Source: Ruminococcaceae bacterium AM07-15 (GTDB lineage Bacteria > Bacillota > Clostridia > Oscillospirales > Butyricicoccaceae). Taken from it: DNA of 62,937 bases. Within the stretch, counting starts at the first letter, position 1, and each line of letters begins with the position of its first letter. The stretch lies in NCBI GenBank assembly GCA_003477405.1, contig QUDE01000015.1, positions 14,365 to 77,301 on the forward strand, given 5' to 3'. The translations under genes and the position numbers were made by a program. Below, in pieces: positions 35,041-43,906 of the stretch. The notes beneath the pieces are model-generated. The model saw only the letters and a program-made list of their open reading frames with translations, searched no databases and had not been told where the DNA came from.

Positions 35041-35485
35041 GACGCTGTGGCAGGTGGAAGGGCTCAAAGAGGAGCACATTCCTCAGATCGCCGCCATCGA
35101 GCGGGCCTGCTTCACAGACCCATGGAGCGAAAGCGCCTTGCGGGACGAGCTACTGAGTCCTCTTGCCCGGTACTTTGTGTGTACCCAAGGGGGGCAGGTG
35201 CTGGGGTATATCGGTACCCGGATGGTGCTGGATGAATGCCAGGTGGCCAATGTGGCGGTGTCTCCGGCCTGCCGCCGGGAGGGCGTGGCTTCCTTTCTGA
35301 TGGAGGCCATGCTGGACTTCTGCCGCCGGGAGGGCATGAACCTTGTGACCCTGGAAGTGCGGGTGTCAAACAGCGCCGCCCAGGCCCTTTATGAAAAGTT
35401 CGGCTTTCAGAAAACCGGTATCCGCCCCGGCTATTACCAATCCCCTCCGGAAGATGCGCTTTTGATGAGCCTGGAGCCAGCGTGA
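35024..35485 (+). CDS. rimI: Ribosomal protein bS18 alanine N-acetyltransferase (GNAT)
   Basis: 153 aa. GNAT fold with the acetyl-CoA loop VSPACRREGVASFLMEAML near 85-103 and the conserved LEVRVSNSAAQALYEKFGFQ near 110-129. RimI acetylates the N-terminus of S18; in many bacteria its gene sits by tsaB/tsaD or, as here, just before tsaD. It starts inside the end of polA. The stop TGA is the 3-nt loop of the palindrome CCAGCGTGACGCTGG (35477-35491), so the repeat supplies the last residues (PA) and the stop. Confidence 0.9.
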   Translation: MKQRNKTLWQVEGLKEEHIPQIAAIERACFTDPWSESALRDELLSPLARYFVCTQGGQVLGYIGTRMVLDECQVANVAVSPACRREGVASFLMEAMLDFCRREGMNLVTLEVRVSNSAAQALYEKFGFQKTGIRPGYYQSPPEDALLMSLEPA

Positions 35486-35684
35486 CGCTGGACCCGTTCC
35501 TGTCTCCGGTGGGGATGCGCCCGGGGCCTGGGTGCTCCGGGTGTGATAAACCATCACCCGGAAGGGGCTGCTATGCAGTCCTGGCCCAGTGCGTCAGAAA
35601 AGGCCGCTTGTATTCACTTAGGCAAAGAGAGGAACGGGAGCGGCGGCTCGCCGCCACGGCACTGAGCCAAGAATGGAATAATGA
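35477..35684. repeat. Repeat mosaic between rimI and tsaD
   Basis: Palindrome with the rimI stop in its loop, a long module with the GTGTGATAAACCATCAC stem near 35538, and a module ending in a GGCGGCTCGCCGCC palindrome near 35642. No gene seen. Confidence 0.75.
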
Positions 35685-35698
35685 AGAGAGAGAACAAT

Positions 35699-36724
35699 AT
35701 GAAGATTTTAGCCATAGAAACCTCTTGTGACGAGACGGCGGCGGCCATCAGCCAGGATGGCCGGACCATTCTGTCCGATGTGGTCTATTCCCAGGCCGAT
35801 ATGCACGCCCTCTACGGCGGCGTGGTGCCGGAGATCGCCTCCCGCAAGCACATCGAGAAAATCAGCCTGGTGGCCCAGCAGGCCATGGAGCAGGCCGGGG
35901 TGGGGCCGGAGGAGATCGACGCCGTGGCCGCCACCTGCGCCCCCGGGCTGATCGGGGCCCTTCTGGTGGGGGCCAACTTCGCCAAGGCCTGCGCCCAGGC
36001 CTGGGGCGTGCCCTTTGTGCCGGTGCACCATATCCGGGGCCATATCGCCGCCAATTTCGTGGCCTTCCCGGACCTGGAGCCGCCTTTTCTGGCGCTGGTA
36101 GCCTCGGGGGGCCACACCGTCCTGGCCGATGTGCAGGACTACACCCGCATGGAAGTGCTGGGTACCACCCGGGACGATGCAGCAGGGGAGGCCTTCGACA
36201 AAATCGCCCGCACCCTGGGCCTGCCCTATCCCGGCGGCAAGGCCATGGATGAACTGGCCCAGCAGGGTGACCCTCATTTTTACAATCTGCCCCAGGCCCA
36301 TGTGGCGGGCAACGCCCTGGATTTCTCTTTTTCCGGGCTGAAAACCGCCGCCATCAACCTGGTGCACAACTTAGGCCAGAAGGGGCAGCAGGTGGAAAAA
36401 CACCATCTGGCGGCGGGGGTATGCCATGCCGTGGCCCAGGCCATCGTGCCCCGGATGCTGGAAGCGGCCCGGGAAAGAAAGCGGGATACCCTGGTGATCG
36501 CCGGGGGCGTGGCGGCCAACTCAGTGCTGCGCGGTCTTTTGGAAGAGGAAGCCCAGAAGGCCGGACTGCGTCTATATCTGCCGCCCCTGCGTCTTTGCGG
36601 GGACAACGGCTCCATGATCGCCTGCCAGGCCTACTACGAATACCTGGCCGGGCACACCGGCACCCTCCGGCAGAATTGCTACGCCACCATGCCTCTTTCG
36701 GAGGATGTGAGCGCGGCGCTGTGA
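35699..36724 (+). CDS. tsaD: tRNA N6-threonylcarbamoyladenosine synthase subunit TsaD
   Basis: 341 aa from ATG at 35699; the earlier ATG at 35681 does not fit the family start MKILAIETSCDETA. TsaD transfers the threonylcarbamoyl group to A37 of ANN-decoding tRNAs, working with TsaB and TsaE (not in the window). ASKH-fold signatures: the metal-site VHHIRGHIAANF near 110, ASGGHTVL near 137, GEAFDKIARTLGLPYPGG, and VIAGGVAANSVLR near 266. Full length. Confidence 0.96.
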   Translation: MKILAIETSCDETAAAISQDGRTILSDVVYSQADMHALYGGVVPEIASRKHIEKISLVAQQAMEQAGVGPEEIDAVAATCAPGLIGALLVGANFAKACAQAWGVPFVPVHHIRGHIAANFVAFPDLEPPFLALVASGGHTVLADVQDYTRMEVLGTTRDDAAGEAFDKIARTLGLPYPGGKAMDELAQQGDPHFYNLPQAHVAGNALDFSFSGLKTAAINLVHNLGQKGQQVEKHHLAAGVCHAVAQAIVPRMLEAARERKRDTLVIAGGVAANSVLRGLLEEEAQKAGLRLYLPPLRLCGDNGSMIACQAYYEYLAGHTGTLRQNCYATMPLSEDVSAAL

Positions 36725-36977
36725 TGTTGTGAAAAATCACAGAATGCACCAAAAAAGAGACAAGAAAAAAGAGCAAAATCCCCATTGTCAAAACAGAGCA
36801 TAACACCTTGTTAAACCAGAACAAAGGGTCGAAAAAGGCCGGAAACCATTGGAAAAGCAGGGATTTCCGGTTGTGGATAACTCTGTGGACAATGTTGATA
36901 ACTCATTGTAGTAAGAAAACGGGAACAGGCGGATAAATCCCCGGAAACAGTCCCATGGAAGGAAGAAATAGGCAAAA
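36725..36977. promoter_or_regulatory. Unique, repeat-free regulatory gap upstream of rex
   Basis: Unlike most gaps of this size, it has no repeat modules. It holds a TGTGA-AAAA-TCACA inverted repeat near 36730, a TTGTT / AACAA pair near 36809-36825 and a cluster of three DnaA-box-like sites at 36872-36901. The promoter of rex should be here, but no clear -35/-10 pair stands out. Confidence 0.5.
36872..36901. promoter_or_regulatory. Cluster of three DnaA-box-like 9-mers
   Basis: TGTGGATAA (36872-36880) is the exact complement of the DnaA box TTATCCACA. TGTGGACAA (36884-36892) and TGTTGATAA (36893-36901) differ by one base each. All point the same way, with starts 12 and 9 bp apart. dnaA and dnaN are not near. 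Confidence 0.6.
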
Positions 36978-37598
36978 ATGGAAGGAAAAAAGATTTCGAT
37001 GGCGGTGATCCGCCGGATGCCCCGGTACTATCGGTATGTCAGCGAGCTGCACCAGAACGGCGTGGCCCGCATTTCATCCGGGGCTTTGGCGGCCAAGATG
37101 GGCCTGACGGCCTCCCAGGTGCGGCAGGATTTCAACTGCTTTGGGGGCTTCGGCCAGCAGGGCTATGGCTATAATGTGGAGAATCTCCGGGCTTCCATCC
37201 GGGAGATCCTCAAGCTGGACAACAACCATACAGCGGTGCTCATCGGCGCAGGTAATCTGGGCCGGGCGCTGATGACCAACTTCAAGTTTGACCAAAGCGG
37301 GTTCCAGCTCACCGCGGCCTTTGATGTGCGGCCGGAGCTGTTCGGCGGCCATGTGGCTGGGGTGCCGGTGCTGGATATGCAGGAGCTGGAAAGCTATGTG
37401 GAGCGGCACCAGCCGGATATTGCCATTCTGACTCTGCCCCGTCAGTATGCCCGGGATGTGGCCGACAAGCTGTGCAGCTGGGGCATCCGGGGGATCTGGA
37501 ATTTCACCGGCGTGGATCTTCATCTGGACGGCATCCATGTGCCGGTGGAGAATGTCCATTTCAGCGAAAGCCTGATGACATTGTCGTATAGAATATAA
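36978..37598 (+). CDS. rex: Redox-sensing transcriptional repressor Rex
   Basis: 206 aa. N-terminal winged helix (VIRRMPRYYRYVSELHQNGV, ISSGALAAKMGLTASQVRQD) and a Rossmann domain with GAGNLGRALM near 90 that senses NADH/NAD+. Rex represses fermentative and other anaerobic genes until NADH rises. The C-terminal swap helix is present. It is monocistronic; the stop is followed after 1 nt by GCAGCGTGCCGCTGC. It is preceded by a unique gap with DnaA-box-like sites. Confidence 0.96.
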   Translation: MEGKKISMAVIRRMPRYYRYVSELHQNGVARISSGALAAKMGLTASQVRQDFNCFGGFGQQGYGYNVENLRASIREILKLDNNHTAVLIGAGNLGRALMTNFKFDQSGFQLTAAFDVRPELFGGHVAGVPVLDMQELESYVERHQPDIAILTLPRQYARDVADKLCSWGIRGIWNFTGVDLHLDGIHVPVENVHFSESLMTLSYRI

Positions 37599-38185
37599 GG
37601 CAGCGTGCCGCTGCACCCGTTCCTGTCTCCGGTGGGGATGCGCTGCTGCGCCTCCATGCTCCGGTGCTGGCGAGCCAACACCGGTAAGGGCCAGCGTGCA
37701 ATCCTGGGTCCGGTGGCCGGACGGCCATATTTTCTTTGCTTTGGCCGGTTGTGTTTGCCTGGGCAAAGAAAAGCCCCCCTTGTGCAAAGGGGGGACAGCA
37801 TGGCAAAGCCATGCAGAGGGGATTGACGGCACTCAGCTACATAGATGATGCCAGCCGCCGGGTGTGGGCATGGTCAGCCAGGTGCCCTCAATCCCTCAGT
37901 CGGCGTTCGCCGACAGCTCCCTTTGCACAAGGGAGCCGTCTTTGCTGCCTGGCACCGAACCAGCCTGGGTTCTATTGCCGGGCGCAGTAGCGCAATATGA
38001 CAGCGGAGGCACTCTGCAGCCCCCCTTGTGCAAAGGGGGGACAGCATGGCGCAGCCATGCAGGGGGGGATTGTGAAGCCGGGGGAATGATTTAGGTGAGT
38101 GCTGTGATCGGGTGCGGGAGCACCGCTTGGATGTCCCGCCACGGGACCGGCAGCACAGTATGAGGGCCCAGGCACTGGGCCGCAG
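37599..38185. repeat. Five-palindrome repeat array between rex and the M29-like gene
   Basis: A clear example of the array layout. GCAGCGTGCCGCTGC, long module with the CCGGTGCTGG / CCAACACCGG stem, GTCCGGTGGCCGGAC near 37709, module with CATGGC-type (37772-37825) and GTCGGC-type (37889-37937) elements, GCGGAGGCACTCTGC near 38003, CATGGC-type element (38018-38072), GGTGCGGGAGCACC module, GTCCCGCCACGGGAC near 38133, short linker, then GCCCAGGCACTGGGC near 38169 touching the next gene's ribosome site. No gene seen. Confidence 0.85.
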
Positions 38186-38194
38186 GAGGATATT

Positions 38195-39163
38195 ATGAAT
38201 GAGATTCTGATGGTAAAAGGAGCCAAACGGGTGGTAGAGACCTGTGTGGGGGTGCGGCCTGGGGAACAGGTGCTCATCGTCACCGAAGGGGAGAAGCTGC
38301 CCATTGCACAGGCGGTGGCCCAGGCGGTCTACGCCGTAGACGCCGAACCCATGATCGCCCTGATGCTGCCCCGTGAGCGGGACGGCCAGGAGCCCCCGGC
38401 GGCCATTGCCGCCGCCATGAAGGAAAGCGATGCCTTTATCGCCGTGGTGGGCAAGTCCATCACCCACACCCACGCCGTGAAGGAAGCCTGCAAGCGGGGG
38501 AGCCGTGGGGTGGTGCTCACCCAGTTCACCCAGGAGCTGATGATCCATGGCGGCCTGGAAGCCGATTTCCGGGAAGTGGCGCCCACCTGCAAAGCGGTGG
38601 CGGGGATTCTGGCCGGGGCCAAGGAAGTGCGCCTCACCACCCCCCACGGCACCGACCTCACTTTCTCCGCAGAGGGGAGACGGAGCAACGCCATGTACTG
38701 CATGGTGGAGCCGGGGGAATTTTCCCCGGTGCCCACGGTGGAGGCCAATGTCTCACCCCTGGAGGGCACGGCCCAGGGAATTATCGTGGCCAATGCCAGC
38801 ATTCCCTATATCGGCATCGGCCTTCTGGAAGAGCCGGTGACCTGCCGGGTACAGAATGGCCGGATCACCGCCATCGAGGGGGGACGCCAGGCCGAAATGC
38901 TCAAGCGGGATCTGGAGCAGAAGCAGGACCCCAATGTATATAACATTGCCGAGTTGGGGGTAGGGCTCAACCCCAAGTGCCGGTTTATGGGCTTTATGCT
39001 GGAGGACGAAGGGGTGCGTGGTTCGGTGCATATCGGCATCGGCACCAGCATTACCCTGGGCGGCAATGTGAAGGCCGCCTGTCACTATGATCTGATCATG
39101 ACCGAGCCTACTCTCATCGTGGACGGCCAGATGGTCCTCCACAATGGCAGCGTGGTCCGCTAG
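38195..39163 (+). CDS. M29-like aminopeptidase family protein
   Basis: 322 aa. AGGAGG lies 5 nt before the ATG. The segments GEQVLIVTEGEK, AFIAVVGKSITHTHAVKEAC, TTPHGTDLTFSAEGR and GTAQGIIVANASI resemble the leucyl aminopeptidase (M29)-type or related metal-dependent family common in Clostridia. The C-terminal HIGIGTSITLGGNVKAACHY carries likely metal-binding His residues. It probably acts on peptides or amino-acid derivatives; the substrate is unknown. Monocistronic; its TAG stop shares a base with GCAGCGTGACGCTGC. Confidence 0.75.
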   Translation: MNEILMVKGAKRVVETCVGVRPGEQVLIVTEGEKLPIAQAVAQAVYAVDAEPMIALMLPRERDGQEPPAAIAAAMKESDAFIAVVGKSITHTHAVKEACKRGSRGVVLTQFTQELMIHGGLEADFREVAPTCKAVAGILAGAKEVRLTTPHGTDLTFSAEGRRSNAMYCMVEPGEFSPVPTVEANVSPLEGTAQGIIVANASIPYIGIGLLEEPVTCRVQNGRITAIEGGRQAEMLKRDLEQKQDPNVYNIAELGVGLNPKCRFMGFMLEDEGVRGSVHIGIGTSITLGGNVKAACHYDLIMTEPTLIVDGQMVLHNGSVVR

Positions 39164-39476
39164 CAGCGTGACGCTGCACCCATAACTCGCGCAGGCCATA
39201 TGCGCTGTTTGCCCTCGGTGCTCCGGGTGTGATAAACCATCACCCGGAAAGCACCTGGGTGCAGTCTTAGCAAAATGCAAAAGAAAAAGCTCTCCTTCCA
39301 AAGGAGAGCTTTTTTTCATCAAAGCAAATTCTGTTGCCTGGTGCGGAAGCACCGCCTGGCCGTCCGGCCACCGGGCCCAGTGCCTGGGCAGTCGTTCCTT
39401 TCTTTGCCCAGGCCAACACAACGAACCAATGCAAAGAAAGTATGGCCGTGGCGGCTCGCCACCAGCGTCACGCTGC
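39163..39476. repeat. Intergenic repeat mosaic
   Basis: No gene seen. Palindrome 39163-39177, long module with the GTGTGATAAACCATCAC stem near 39225, a terminator, the GGTGCGGAAGCACC module, GTCCGGCCACCGGGC near 39361, GCCCAGTGCCTGGGC (39376-39390), GGCGGCTCGCC near 39451 and CAGCGTCACGCTG (39463-39475). Confidence 0.75.
39284..39316. terminator. Bidirectional intrinsic terminator
   Basis: AAAAAGCTCTCCTT / AAGGAGAGCTTTTTTT between converging genes. Confidence 0.85.
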
Positions 39477-39481
39477 CTAGA

Positions 39482-40825
39482 TCAGCAGGACGATGAGGAC
39501 GAAGCCGCGTGGGACACCGGCTCCTGCTTTTTCTGGGGATAGGCCAGGGGAGCGGTCTTTTTCTCCAGATTTTCCCGGGCGATGGCCAGCATCAGCTTGA
39601 TCCGGTTTTCCTGGTTGACGCTGGTGGCGCTGGGGTCATAGTCAATGGGCACAATGTTGGAATCGGGATAGATCTCCTTCAGCTTGCGGATCATACCCTT
39701 GCCCACGATGTGGTTGGGCAGGCAGCCGAAGGGCTGGGTGCAGATGATGTTCTGGAACCCTGCGTCGATCAGCTCGGCCATCTCGGCGGTGAGCAGCCAG
39801 CCTTCGCCCATCTTGCAGCCCGAACCGATCAGCCCGCGGGACAGCTCCTTGGTGTGGTAGAAGGGGGAGGGGGCCTGGAACCGGGGCTCCTGGGATACGG
39901 CGTCGATCATGGCCTTTTCAATGCCGCAAAGGTAGTCCATGATCTTCTTCGCCACCATGGCCTTGATGGGACTGCCGCCATAGAGCTCCACATCGGTGAT
40001 GTTGTTTTCAATGCAGTACATCACGAAATTCAGCACCCCGGGGATCATCACTTCGCAATCCTCCCGGCGCAGCAGCCCTTCCAGATCGTTGTTGCCCAGC
40101 TTGGAATACTTCACATAGATTTCGCCCACGACCCCAACCTTCACTTTGGGGGTCAACTGCACCGGAATACGGGCAAAATCCCGGACGATCTCACCCATGT
40201 TCTGGGCGATCTCCTTTTTGCCGTAGCCGCTCTTTTTTTCAAATTGCTGCACCAGCCGCTGGCTCCAGGTCTCCACCATGGCCATGGCCTGGCCCTTTTC
40301 GGTCTCATAGGGCTTCACCTGGTTGGAAAGGAGCATCAGAAGGTCGCCATAGACCAAAGCGGCCATGGCCTGACGCAGCAGGGGCAGGGTGAGCTGGAAG
40401 CCCTTGTTCTTTTCCAGGCCGGAGATGTTCAGGGAGATCACCGGCACCTGGTCAAAACCCGCCCGGTGCAGGGCTTTCCGCAGAAGATGGATGTAGTTGG
40501 AAGCCCGGCAGCCGCCGCCGGTCTGGGACAGAAGCAGAGCGGTGTGGTCGGGGTCATAGTTTCCGCTTTTCAGTGCGTCGATCATCTGGCCGATGACCAG
40601 AAGGGCCGGGTAACAGGTGTCGTTGTGCACATATTTCAGCCCGTTCTCTGTGACCGAGGGGCCGCAGTTATTGAGAAGCACTGCCCGGTAGCCGTGGCTG
40701 CGGAGCACGCTTTCCAGAATGCGGAAATGAATAGGGGCCATGTTGGGCACCAGGATGGTATATTCCCGGCGCATTTCCTGGGTGAACATCAGCCGCCCTT
40801 GTTTGTCGTACTGCAATTTGGCCAT
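39482..40825 (-). CDS. 2-hydroxyacyl-CoA dehydratase-type protein, C-terminal half of a split activator
   Basis: 447 aa. It matches the C-terminal part of the long (about 1400 aa) acyl-CoA dehydratase activase-related proteins of Clostridia (COG3581/DUF2229 region): LLNNCGPSVTENGLKYVHND, SQTGGGCRASNYI, and CTQPFGCLPNHIVGKG near 368. The conserved Cys residues (NDTCYPA, GGGCRA, FGCLPNH) could bind an iron-sulfur cluster. It begins 5 nt after the larger partner, whose end carries its AGGAGG. The two products likely work as one complex; the substrate is unknown. The Cys-ending Ser-rich tail (SSSSSC) is unusual. Confidence 0.85.
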   Translation of the reverse strand: MAKLQYDKQGRLMFTQEMRREYTILVPNMAPIHFRILESVLRSHGYRAVLLNNCGPSVTENGLKYVHNDTCYPALLVIGQMIDALKSGNYDPDHTALLLSQTGGGCRASNYIHLLRKALHRAGFDQVPVISLNISGLEKNKGFQLTLPLLRQAMAALVYGDLLMLLSNQVKPYETEKGQAMAMVETWSQRLVQQFEKKSGYGKKEIAQNMGEIVRDFARIPVQLTPKVKVGVVGEIYVKYSKLGNNDLEGLLRREDCEVMIPGVLNFVMYCIENNITDVELYGGSPIKAMVAKKIMDYLCGIEKAMIDAVSQEPRFQAPSPFYHTKELSRGLIGSGCKMGEGWLLTAEMAELIDAGFQNIICTQPFGCLPNHIVGKGMIRKLKEIYPDSNIVPIDYDPSATSVNQENRIKLMLAIARENLEKKTAPLAYPQKKQEPVSHAASSSSSC

Positions 40826-40830
40826 GGTAG

Positions 40831-43746
40831 TTACTTTCCTCCTGCTCTTTCCGGCGCCTCCAGAGCGGCCAGCAAACTGCGCAGCCGGATCTTCACAGCG
40901 CCCAGGTTTGTGATCTCGTCGATTTTGATCTGGGTGTAAATTTTGTTTTCGCTCTCCAGAATGGAGCGGACTTCATCGGTGGTGACGGCGTCCAGACCGC
41001 AGCCGAAGGACACCAGCTGCACCAGGTTCATGTCCTCCTGATCCCGGATGTGCCGGGCGGCGGCATAGAGCCGGGCGTGGTAGGTCCACTGGTTGAGCAC
41101 GCCGGTGCGGAAGGGAGCTTCCTCCTGGCTGATGCAGTCCTCGCTGATCACCGCCGCGCCGCAGGAGCAAATCAGCTTGTCGATGCCGTGGTTGATCTCC
41201 GGGTCCACATGATAGGGCCGCCCGGCCAGCACCATAATGGGCTTATGTTCCTTCCGGGCCTCCTGGATGATCTCGGCCCCTCGGGCACGCACCTGGGCGA
41301 AATAGTTGTCATATTCCTGCTGCCCGGCCTTGAGAGCCTCCTGCACCTCTTTCAAGGTGATGTCGGGGAAATACTTCTGCAAAATGGTGGTCATTTTATG
41401 GGTGAAATCCCGGGGACGGTGCAGGCCGATGTAATCGGTGATGAGCACCACATCGGAAGGCAGGGGCATATTGCCGGCGATCACTTCCGGGTAATAGGCC
41501 ACCACCGGGCAGTTATAATGGTTATCCCCTTTGTGCTCATTTAAGTTATAAGTCATGCAGGGATAGAATATGTGCTTGATTCCCTGATCGATGAGGGACT
41601 GCACATGGCCGTGCATCAGTTTGGCGGGGAAGCACACGGTATCCGAAGGGATGCTCCCCTGGCCCCGGAGATAAAGGGCACGATTGGAGCGGGGAGAGGT
41701 GACCACCTCAAAGCCCAGCTTGGTGAAGAAAGCGTGCCAGAAGGGGAGCAGTTCATAGAAGTTCAGACCCATGGGCAAACCCAGCTGACCTCGTTTGCCC
41801 CGGATGGGGTGATAGGAGTGGAGCAGCTGGAGCTTGTATTCGTAAATGTCCGGCAGGTCTCCGGCGGCCCGATGGGTCACAGGCCGCTCACACCGGTTGC
41901 CGCTGATGAAGCGGCGGTCTGAGCCGAACTGGTTGACGGTGAGTTTGCAGTGGTTGGGGCACAGGCCGCATTCCACCGCCTGGACTTTGTGGGTCAGGTT
42001 CCGCAGTTCCTCCGGCCCCAACAAGGTGGAGGGGCCTTTTTGCCGCTCCATGGCATAGAGTGCCGCGCCATAAGCGCCCATCAGCCCGGCCACGCTGGGC
42101 CGCACCACCTGAACGCCCATTTCCTGCTCGAAGGCCCGGAGCACGGCGTCGTTGAGAAAGGTGCCGCCCTGCACCACGATATGCTGGCCCAGCTCCTGGG
42201 GGCTGGAAGCACGGATAACTTTATAAAGGGCATTTTTCACCACGCTGATGGACAGACCGGCGGAGATATTCTCCACCGAGGCCCCGTCCTTCTGGGCCTG
42301 CTTCACCGAGGAATTCATAAACACGGTGCACCGGCTGCCCAGGTCCACGGGAGCGTCGGCCAGAAGGCCCAGCTTGGCAAAATCGGCCACCGAATAGCCC
42401 AGGGCACCCGCGAAGGTCTGCAAAAAAGAGCCGCAGCCCGAGGAACAGGCTTCGTTCAAAAAGATGTTGTCAATGGCGCCACCCCTGATCTTGAAGCACT
42501 TGATGTCCTGGCCGCCGATGTCGATGATGAACTCCACTTCCGGCAGGAAGCGTTTGGCGGCGGTGAAGTGGGCCATGGTTTCCACCACGCCGTGATCCAT
42601 CAGCAGGGCGTTCTGCACGATCTCCTCGCCATAGCCGGTGACGGCGCTGGCCCCGATGGGCAGGTTGGGGAAGTCTTTATAAAACTCCAGCAGAAACTCC
42701 CGCACCACCTGCACCGGATTGCCGTTGTTGGGCAGGTAGAGGGAGCGGAGAATGGCTCCCTCGGGAGTGATGACCACGCATTTGATGGTGGTGGAACCGG
42801 AGTCCACCCCCAGATACACCGGCCCCTGGTAGGTTTTGGGGTCGCAAGTGGGCACCTGGGCCTTTTCATGGCGCAGGCGGAAGGCCTCATATTCCTCCTG
42901 ATTCTGGAAGAGGGGGGCGATGGAATCGTAGTGGCCGGTGACGCCGGAAGACTCCAGACGGCTAATGATCTCATCCAGGTTCAGCTCTTCCCGGGCGGAG
43001 AGGGCCGAGCCCAGGGCGGCATAATAGAGGGAATTTTCCGGACAGATGCCGGTGAGGTGCAGGGTTTCGTCAAAGGCCGAGCGCAGCTGGCTGAGGAAGG
43101 TGAGGGGACCGCCCAGGTAGACCACTTTTCCCTGGATGGGGCGGCCCTGGGCCAGGCCGGCGATGGTCTGGTTGACCACGGCGAAAAAGATGCTCTTGGA
43201 GATATCGGCCTTTTTGGCCCCCTGGTTGAGCAGGGGCTGGATATCGGTTTTGGCAAAGACGCCGCAGCGGGAGGCGATGGTATAGGTCTCGGTGGCCTGC
43301 CCGGCCAGCTCGTTCATTTCGTCGGGGGTCAGCTTCATCAGGGTGGCCATCTGGTCGATGAAGGCGCCGGTGCCGCCGGCGCAGGTGCCGTTCATCCGCA
43401 CTTCGGTGCCGCCGGTGAGGAAGAGGATCTTGGCGTCCTCACCTCCCAGTTCGATGATCACATCGGTGCCGGGCAGGTAGGTATTGGCGGCCAGACGGGT
43501 GGCATAGACCTCCTGCACGAAGGGGATGCCGCAGCCCTGGGCCATGCCCATGCCGGCCGAGCCGGTGATGGCCAGGGAAATGCTTTGTTCCGCCGGGTAT
43601 TTCTCCCGGATGGAGCGGAGCATTTCGGTGGTCTTTTCGGTGATTTGGGAATAATGGCGCTCATACCGGCTGAGAAGGATGGAGCCCGTTTTGTCCAGCA
43701 CCACGCATTTGATGGTGGTGGAACCGATGTCGATACCGATTTGCAA
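40831..43746 (-). CDS. Acyl-CoA dehydratase activase-related protein with two BadF/BadG ATPase domains
   Basis: 971 aa from TTG at 43746 (AGGTGA 5 nt upstream), giving the family start LQIGIDIGSTTIKCVVLD read as Met. GTG at 43755 is an alternative. Two ASKH-type BadF/BadG/BcrA ATPase domains: the first from residue 1 with GTCAGGTGAFIDQMA, the second near 310 (YLGVDSGSTTIKCVV) with NEACSSGCGSFLQTFAG, whose Cys residues should hold a [4Fe-4S] cluster as in HgdC. DUF2229 follows from about 625. Such proteins use ATP to push an electron to a low-potential dehydratase. No dehydratase subunits (HgdAB-like) are nearby. It is the first half of a system that is one fused protein in many relatives. Confidence 0.88.
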   Translation of the reverse strand: MQIGIDIGSTTIKCVVLDKTGSILLSRYERHYSQITEKTTEMLRSIREKYPAEQSISLAITGSAGMGMAQGCGIPFVQEVYATRLAANTYLPGTDVIIELGGEDAKILFLTGGTEVRMNGTCAGGTGAFIDQMATLMKLTPDEMNELAGQATETYTIASRCGVFAKTDIQPLLNQGAKKADISKSIFFAVVNQTIAGLAQGRPIQGKVVYLGGPLTFLSQLRSAFDETLHLTGICPENSLYYAALGSALSAREELNLDEIISRLESSGVTGHYDSIAPLFQNQEEYEAFRLRHEKAQVPTCDPKTYQGPVYLGVDSGSTTIKCVVITPEGAILRSLYLPNNGNPVQVVREFLLEFYKDFPNLPIGASAVTGYGEEIVQNALLMDHGVVETMAHFTAAKRFLPEVEFIIDIGGQDIKCFKIRGGAIDNIFLNEACSSGCGSFLQTFAGALGYSVADFAKLGLLADAPVDLGSRCTVFMNSSVKQAQKDGASVENISAGLSISVVKNALYKVIRASSPQELGQHIVVQGGTFLNDAVLRAFEQEMGVQVVRPSVAGLMGAYGAALYAMERQKGPSTLLGPEELRNLTHKVQAVECGLCPNHCKLTVNQFGSDRRFISGNRCERPVTHRAAGDLPDIYEYKLQLLHSYHPIRGKRGQLGLPMGLNFYELLPFWHAFFTKLGFEVVTSPRSNRALYLRGQGSIPSDTVCFPAKLMHGHVQSLIDQGIKHIFYPCMTYNLNEHKGDNHYNCPVVAYYPEVIAGNMPLPSDVVLITDYIGLHRPRDFTHKMTTILQKYFPDITLKEVQEALKAGQQEYDNYFAQVRARGAEIIQEARKEHKPIMVLAGRPYHVDPEINHGIDKLICSCGAAVISEDCISQEEAPFRTGVLNQWTYHARLYAAARHIRDQEDMNLVQLVSFGCGLDAVTTDEVRSILESENKIYTQIKIDEITNLGAVKIRLRSLLAALEAPERAGGK

Positions 43747-43823
43747 GGTGTTCACCTCTGACTTACAAAATAAAGATCTGGCTTGTTCGGCCCGCCGGGC
43801 AGAATACCAGAATGTTACCATAT

Positions 43824-43852
43824 ATCATAAGCCGTTTTGTTTGATTTGTAAA
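43824..43852 (-). promoter_or_regulatory. Promoter of the dehydratase-activator operon
   Basis: TTTACA (43847-43852), 17-bp spacer, TATGAT (43824-43829) on the minus strand. Confidence 0.65.
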
Positions 43853-43906
43853 GGAAAATCACGACGATATTTGCCAGAAAAAAGAACAAAAAAATAGCGA
43901 AATCCA

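Noticed and set aside
32512..35079. Open frame of 855 codons antisense to polA
   Set aside because: No motif or ribosome site; polA on the other strand is complete. The same applies to the long frames at 55915-58341 (antisense to murD/M42) and 15763-18126 (antisense to polC).
36727..36745. TTGTGAAAAATCACA as a Rex operator for rex autoregulation
   Set aside because: The half-site spacing (4 bp between TGTGA and TCACA) is shorter than in known Rex sites. The TTGTT/AACAA pair near 36809-36825 is also off by one base. Kept only as a note.
37599..38185. CRISPR array
   Set aside because: Repeats recur, but the spacing is irregular, the palindromes differ from each other and no cas genes are present.
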